From Metridium senile (Eukaryota; Cnidaria; Anthozoa; Actiniaria; Metridiidae), in contig OX459105.1 of NCBI GenBank assembly GCA_949775045.1, forward strand, positions 12,847,398-12,911,397: a stretch of 64,000 nt of DNA, in the 5' to 3' direction. This document shows, piece by piece, positions 58,311-64,000 of the stretch. The stretch's first letter is position 1; every line of letters begins with the position of its first letter. A model generated the notes under the pieces. It did not search any database. It saw only the letters and a program-made list of their open reading frames with translations, and was not told the DNA's origin. A program made the translations under genes and the position numbers.

Positions 58311-58497
58311 TACACCTACTTGCAAGAACGTTGTCATACAAAAAAGAACATTTGTATTTAGTGTGTTAGGAATAAATTAAAAGTACAAAAGATGATCACT
58401 GAAGCTGAACTCTTTCTTTTGTACTTTTAATTTATTTCTAATACACTAAACTACAAATGTTCTTTTTTGTATGACAACGTTCTTGCAAGTAGGTGTA
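58311..58497. mobile_element. Hairpin MITE with ~80-bp near-perfect arms
   Basis: TACACCTACTTGCAAGAACG ... AATAAATTAAAAGTACAAAA on the left is repeated inverted on the right with only a few differences; the loop is about 25 bases. Confidence 0.85.
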
Positions 58498-58876
58498 GGT
58501 CAGTACGTGATTTCAAACTGAATCGTTGTCATTAGTTACTAATCACTACATCACCGTCCAGACAAAAATTAAAATGAATAATTTTATAATAATTAGAAAA
58601 AAATTAAAATGAATAATTTAATAAAAAATAAATATTTGGTTAGTAAGTTGTCATCAGTTATTATATAATCGCTACATCACACCGTCTATAGACAAAAATT
58701 AATATTTTTATAAAAAAATTATTTGGTTAGTAAGTTCTCATCAGTTATTAAAACATCACAAAATATTTTCAACCGTAAAAGGAACGCCGACCACCCTTAC
58801 CACTTAGATAAGGGGAGACCCCCTGAGCCATATCTGAGTTGCCGATCATGGGCAATCTTTGGCGATCTTAGGGCCC

Positions 58877-59187
58877 TGAATATAGGCCCCGGGGGGGTAC
58901 TTGACCCAGTTTCTGACGGGGACGTTCCGCTGGTACCTCTAAACCCTGACCCTATTTAAGACAGCAGAATCCTAAAAATATGTACCCTATTTCAAGACAA
59001 ATTGGTAAAAAGTAGACCCTATCCAAGACTCAAGGGGGAAATTGTATACCCTAGGTAAGGCAATTTAAGACAAATTAGGCTAAATTGTATACCCTATTCA
59101 AGACGCCAAGGCAAAAAACCATACCCTATTTGGCGGAACGTCCCCGTATAGTAAATATAAGGGAGTACCCCCCCCCCCCCCCCCCGG
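58877..59187. mobile_element. Foldback element with poly-G termini
   Basis: CCCCGGGGGGGTACTTGACC and GACGGGGACGTTCCGC at the left pair with GCGGAACGTCCCCGT and GGGAGTACC followed by a C run at the right. The centre repeats ACCCTATTCAAGAC phrases. Related to 4597-4985. Confidence 0.7.
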
Positions 59188-59362
59188 GATATAGGCCTTA
59201 TTCTCTATTTATTGCTAAGATTTCTAATATGTCCATGTAGAAAATGCTGGATCAAGGCCAGTCTAGTACGTGATATACATACTACATGACCTTGCACGAA
59301 TACAATCTTATTCACGATGTGCACGTGTAAGCCAAAAAGGAGAAATACTACAACAATAGATA

Positions 59363-59470
59363 AATATTCTCGAACAATTGATCAAGTGTTCTCGAACAAT
59401 AGATCAAGTGTTCTCGAACAATAGATCAAGTGTTTAGAACAATAGAGCACACGTTCTAGAGCAATAGTTA
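59363..59470. repeat. ~23-bp tandem repeat
   Basis: TTCTCGAACAATAGATCAAGTG repeats about four times with decay at the right end. Confidence 0.8.
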
Positions 59471-59635
59471 TACTAAATCTACATCGCCTGAAAACAAACT
59501 GTTTATGTACTGTAATGTGGTACTTTTATTCTCTACTTTCATAATAACCAAAATTCCTTCTGTATTTTAGGGGTATAGCTAGCAATTGTACTTCAAATTT
59601 GTTTGATTTGAATTCAAATTTGATTGATTTAAATG

Positions 59636-59777
59636 GAAACTAGCGAGTAAACTGGTATAGGCTGCGTCGGTGTTTGATATAAACGATAGGTAATAGAATG
59701 AAAGTTGTAGCACCGTAAAAAATGTTAGCTTAACTTTACTGACATTTCGAGCTTTAGCCCTTCGTCGGAGTAAAAGG
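59636..59777 (-). ncRNA. Hammerhead-type repeat copy (Penelope family relic)
   Basis: Minus strand reads CTTTTACTCCGACGAAGGGC then TAAAGCTCGAAATGTCAGTAAAG, with stem I UUUACU/AGUAAA and stem II intact and CCGACGA in the core. The rest matches the 40.8-kb copy closely. Confidence 0.55.
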
Positions 59778-60263
59778 TTTTGTTTGATTTAGATTATCAT
59801 AACTACCCCTCCCCCAAAAAAACAACAAACAGAAAGCATTATGGTTATTGTGAAAGTAGTGAATAGTGCATTTCATATTCCATCGTCTCAATGGGCTTTA
59901 CAATCAGTCACCGAAACTTGGCTCACGCTGCAGCCACACGGCTCACAATGACTAAACGTATAGTACAAGTCAATTAGTGTAATTGGCACGTGGCCTGACC
60001 ACCGTGAGGTAAATTACGGTGTTATAACATTGCTAATTGACCTCAAGATGTTCGTAGTGTAATAGCGAAGAGAACAAAGGCAAAGAAGAGAATAGTACTT
60101 TGATGTATTGTTGATTGTTGACTGGCACGCGCTCTAGTGTCCAAGTCCTTCAGATTGAATAACAACAACACAATAACGATAATAATAGATTTGGAACATT
60201 GTCAACTTTCACTAGCTCTCATAACTCAATACTAGCGTTTTCCTGCGCTTGTTTTGTCAGCAA

Positions 60264-61010
60264 ACTGACGCAGCCCGAATTTAGTTATCGTACATTTTTA
60301 TTCCTATGTTAATGTTAACAGCACTAACTACAGCAGTTCTTAGAAACAACGACGCACCCAAATGACTTAACCACTAGTTATCGTGCATTTTTATTCCTAT
60401 TTTAATCTTAACAGCACTAGATACACTAGTGTAAACACCAGTTATACCAACTACAGCAGTTCTTAGAAACAAAGACGCACCCAAATGACTTATCCGCTAG
60501 TTAACGTGCAGTTTCATTCCTATTTTAATCTTAACAGCACTACATACACTAGTGTAAACACCAGTTATACCAACTACAGTAGTTCTTAGAAACAACGACG
60601 CACCCAAATGTCTTATCCACTAGTTATCGTACAGTTTTATTCCAAGTTATATTAAAGAGTTTCCTTAGAAACACAGACACGAGGTTAACCGCTAGTTATT
60701 GTACATTTTACTGTTGTTGCTTTCTGAAAAACATCGAAACAGCACTACACTCACTAATGTAAACATCAGTTATACCAACTACAACAGTTCTTAGAAACGA
60801 CGCACGCGAAACTAGTATCACCACTTGTTATAATCAATAGTTTCCTTAGAAGCACGAGGTTAACGGCTAGTTATTGTACATTTTTAGTCCAACAGTTTCC
60901 TTAGAAGCACGAGGTTAACGGCTAGTTATTGTACATTTTTAGTCCAATAGTTTCCTTAGACGCATGAGGTTAACCTCTAGTTATTGTACATTTTTACTCT
61001 ATTTTTTCCT
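60264..61010. repeat. Tandem repeats of ~95-120 bp and ~57 bp
   Basis: AGCACTA...ACTACAGCAGTTCTTAGAAACAACGACGCACCCAAATGAC recurs four times (60310-60800), followed by CCTTAGAAGCACGAGGTTAACGGCTAGTTATTG units with about 57-bp spacing (60840-61010). Confidence 0.85.
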
Positions 61011-61019
61011 TAGAAGCAC

Positions 61020-61920
61020 CGCAGTACCAGCTATCGCGCTGTTTTACTCCAAGTGTAGAGGTATCATCGCAGCTCACACAAGTAGCTGTTTGTTATCGTA
61101 CATTTTATTGTTAATTGGCACGCACTGAGCTGTTATGTACTACACATAAACAAGATCAAAAGCAATAAGTATAATAATAAAGATGCATTGTACAATGACA
61201 CGCGCTGTTCCGTTTACACATGACGCGTTCTCGAAGCTTCCAAGAATGTACAAAAGAGTTTCGTACATCAATCACATTTGTTGTGGACGCTGTAACAAAG
61301 CTTAGGTTTATTAAAGTTTTCAATTTTGTCAGTTTGTCTCTCTTGAAACTTTGCAAGTCACATTTGTTGTTGGCGCTGTAACAAAGCTTAGTTTTAAAAG
61401 TTCTGTAAGTTTGAAGGGCAATCTCCTTGAAACTTTCTCTATAATCTAATTTAATTTCTCTATAATTGATGTGTCAAATTTGATAATGAATTCCTTTCTT
61501 CAATGAAACTATCGTCAAAAATAAACACGAATTCTTTCTTTTTTTCTTCCCTTCTTTTCCTCTCGTTATCTTTTTTTTTTTGTAACTATTTTTAATGCGT
61601 ATGAATTTTTGTCTAGCTACTCTTCAAGTTTGGCAAGTCAATTGTTTTGAGCAACAGCTAGTGTGTTCGTTCTCAAAGAGACCGTTTTGAAAGAAGAGCT
61701 AGTTTGCACGCAAAGTGCTCAAAGGGGTGCTTTAACCAAACACTAAACATTTCACATGGCTTACAAATGCGTATAACAGTAATTCTAAAGTTTAAGCACG
61801 CTGTGGTTGCTAAAAAAGTTTAACATTTGACCTACTATAGAAATTTACATACTTATTTATGTTGTAAGAAAAAAACTAAACTGCATGGAGCTCCGCTATT
61901 AGGTAGTACCTAAATTGTAT
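61020..61920. other. No gene seen
   Basis: AT-rich. A short local duplication (CACATTTGTTGTGGACGCTGTAACAAAGC and CACATTTGTTGTTGGCGCTGTAACAAAGC near 61270 and 61360) is the only structure noticed. Confidence 0.5.
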
Positions 61921-62026
61921 ATTAACTATAATATATCACCCATCTAAGGGGTTAGGGACCTACTACAGGGACTATTAATTAAAGTAGGTCCGTAACCCCT
62001 CAGGTGGGTAATATATTATAGTTATA
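61921..62026. mobile_element. Short MITE/hairpin
   Basis: AACTATAATATATCACCCATC and GGGGTTAGGGACCTAC pair with GTAGGTCCGTAACCCC and GGTGGGTAATATATTATAGTT; the loop is about 17 bases. Confidence 0.75.
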
Positions 62027-62159
62027 AGAAAGCTTTGTAGAATAGAAATGCCGACAAATACACGTAAAGCAGAGAAAGTATGGAAGTATGCCGGAGAATA
62101 ATATATATACTATAACGGTTCTATACAGTTAACTATTCTTGGAACAAAAAACAGAATAC

Positions 62160-63330
62160 AAGAATATATAGAATATTGATAAAGGCACTAGTGTATCGAT
62201 TATATATCCCCTGGGTGGTTAGTATATGGAACATATATCCCCTGGGGTTGTATTATACCATCGTTGTAGCAACCCTTTGTTGAATAGGGATACCGTTAGC
62301 TATACACGCAAATCAGAATACGAGAATATACACCTAATCCAAAAAACGTTGTCGGGTCCGCCGCACAGTCCTCGCGCCAAGACCGTGAAGGAAAACACAG
62401 TGAATATTTTGATGAGAGTGATAAAACAAGAAAATAAAAGTAGGCACAACACTATTTCGTTGAAAAAAGTACCACACTAGAGTGTGAACATGCAAATAAA
62501 TTAATTACTGATTAGATATAACCAATATCTTTCACAGTCTTGGCGCGAGGACTGTGCGGCGGACCAGACAACGTTTTTTGGATTAGGTGTATATATCAAT
62601 AAAGGCACTAGTGTATGGATTATATATCCCCTGGGTGGTTAGTATATGGAACATATATCCCCTGGGGGTGTATTATACTATCGTTGTAGCAACCCTTTGT
62701 AGAATAGTGATACTGTTACACGCAAATCAGAATACAAGAATATACAGAATATCTATATTTGATAAAGGCACTAGTGTATGGATTATATATCCCCTGGGTG
62801 GTTAGTATATGGATTATATCCCTTGGGGTTGTATTATACCATCGTTGTAGCAACCATTTGTAGAATAGTGATACTGTTACACGCAAATCAGAATACAAGA
62901 ATATACAGAATATCTATATTTGATAAAGGCACTAGTGTATGGATAATATATCCCCTGGGTCGTTAGTATATGGATTATATCCCCTGGGGGTGTATTATAC
63001 CATCGTTGTAGCAACCCTTTGTTGAATAGTGATACCGTTAGCTATACACGCAAATCAGAATACGAGAATATATATATCAATAAAGGCACTAGTGTATGGA
63101 TTATATATCCCCTGGGTGGTTAGTATATGGAACATATATCCCCTGGGGGTGTATTATACCATCGTTGTAGCAACCCTTTGTAGAATAGTGATACCGTTAG
63201 CTATACACGCAAATAAGAATACGAGAATATTTATATACCAATAAAGGCACTAGTGTCTTCACCAGGATGAATATCCCCTGGGAGCCTGGTATATCGATTA
63301 ATATTCCCTTGGGTTGTAATATACTATCGT
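62160..63330. repeat. Satellite-like tandem array, ~160 bp unit, ~6-7 copies
   Basis: GGCACTAGTGTATGGATTAT recurs at 62185, 62605, 62767, 62927, 63085 and 63246. Spacing is 158-162 bp once the 259-bp insertion at 62331-62589 and its TA duplication are removed. Each unit has two CCCTGGG(T/G)GT blocks. Short ORFs across it are artefacts. Confidence 0.93.
62331..62589. mobile_element. 259-bp MITE with 59-bp inverted repeats inside the satellite
   Basis: CACCTAATCCAAAAAACGTT ... CTCGCGCCAAGAC at the left and its inverse at the right differ at about two positions. Flanked by TA; the uninterrupted satellite unit at about 63064-63085 gives the empty site. Confidence 0.9.
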
Positions 63331-64000
63331 TTGATAACGTTCAGCTAAACGTGCAAATAAGAATACAAGAATATTTATAAGATTATATATTGCCTTGGGA
63401 TATATTATACTATAATTGTAGTAACCTTTGTTAGAACAGCGATACCACTCGACTATACATGCAAATTAGAATACAAGAATATTTATAAGATTATATATTG
63501 CCTTGGGATATATTATACTATAATTGTAGTAACCTTTGTTAGAACAGCGATACCACTCGACTATACATGCAAATAAGAATACAAGAATATTTATAAGATT
63601 ATATATTGCCTTGGGATATATTCTACTATAATTGTAGTAACCTTTGTTAGAACAGCGATACCACTCGACTATACATGCAAATTAGAATACAAGAATATTT
63701 ATAAGATTATATATTGCCTTGGGATATATTATACTATAATTGTAGTAACACTTGTAGAACAGCGATACCACTCAACTATACATGCAAATTAGAATACAAG
63801 AATATTTATAAGATTATATATTGCCTTGGGATATATTCTACTATAATTGTAGTAACCCTTGTAGAACAGCGATACCACTCGACTATACACGCAAATTAGA
63901 ATACAAGAATATTTATAAGATTAATATTGCCTTGGGATATATTATACTATAATTGGAGTAACCCTTTTAGAACAGCGATACCACTCGACTATACATGCAA
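63330..64000. repeat. Satellite-like tandem array, 108-bp unit, ~6 copies to the window end
   Basis: TTGCCTTGGGATATATTATA recurs at 63390, 63498, 63606 and 63714, exactly 108 apart, and continues to the end of the window. The unit shares motifs with the 160-bp array (AGCGATACC, ACACGCAAAT, AGAATACAAGAATAT) and looks like a shortened derivative. Confidence 0.93.

Noticed and set aside
62160..64000. CRISPR array, because of regular spacing
   Set aside because: The whole 160- or 108-bp unit repeats without unique spacers and the DNA is animal; it is a satellite.

Overview
The window is animal nuclear DNA: AT-rich, intron-rich and packed with simple repeats, foldback/MITE-type elements and retrotransposon pieces. 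Two conserved animal genes can be followed exon by exon with GT-AG boundaries and phase continuity. The mixture of a VLDLR-like receptor, an Ngaro-type tyrosine-recombinase retrotransposon, Penelope-type hammerhead repeats and poly-G-ended foldback elements suggests an invertebrate, most likely a cnidarian. That placement is inference; nothing in the window fixes the species.

Layout. 0-6.4 kb: the last seven coding exons of a cytoplasmic dynein heavy chain on the plus strand (stop at 5626, poly(A) signal near 6380), its introns carrying a ~1 kb ATC/ATT array, a LINE 3' end and several MITEs. 6.4-11.2 kb: repeats, including a foldback element that encloses a broken helicase-like fragment, and a LINE reverse-transcriptase remnant. 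11.48-12.05 kb (minus): an intact intronless six-finger C2H2 zinc-finger gene, followed on its 5' side by a 54-bp minisatellite. 13.5-17.5 kb: no gene seen; probably includes 3'UTR of the next gene. 17.5-38.9 kb (minus): a complete LDL-receptor family gene of 18 coding exons encoding about 896 aa, with signal peptide, eight LDLa repeats, two EGF modules, a YWTD propeller, two more EGF modules, one transmembrane helix and a tail with the FDNPVY endocytosis motif. Its introns contain most of the repeats in that interval. 38.9-47.8 kb: promoter side of the receptor and repeats, ending in a long TTC tract. 47.8-52.9 kb: a full-length, apparently intact Ngaro-like retrotransposon with split direct repeats A1-ORFs-B1-A2-B2; a GT-AG intron joins gag to RT in frame and the tyrosine recombinase lies in an overlapping -1 frame. 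53-64 kb: mostly repeats, with a probable last exon of an unidentified minus-strand gene at 55.1-55.2 kb, a tRNA-derived SINE at 56 kb, and 160-bp and 108-bp satellite arrays at the right end.

How it works together. The genes are unrelated neighbours: a motor subunit, a DNA-binding protein and an endocytic receptor. The coherent multi-gene system is the Ngaro element: nucleocapsid-like protein, reverse transcriptase/RNase H and recombinase, with terminal repeats laid out for circle formation and recombinase integration. A second recurring theme is a dispersed repeat carrying a minimal hammerhead-ribozyme-like core of the type reported from Penelope-like elements, with at least four related copies and two variants. 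Exon coordinates were read by eye and could be off by a base or two.
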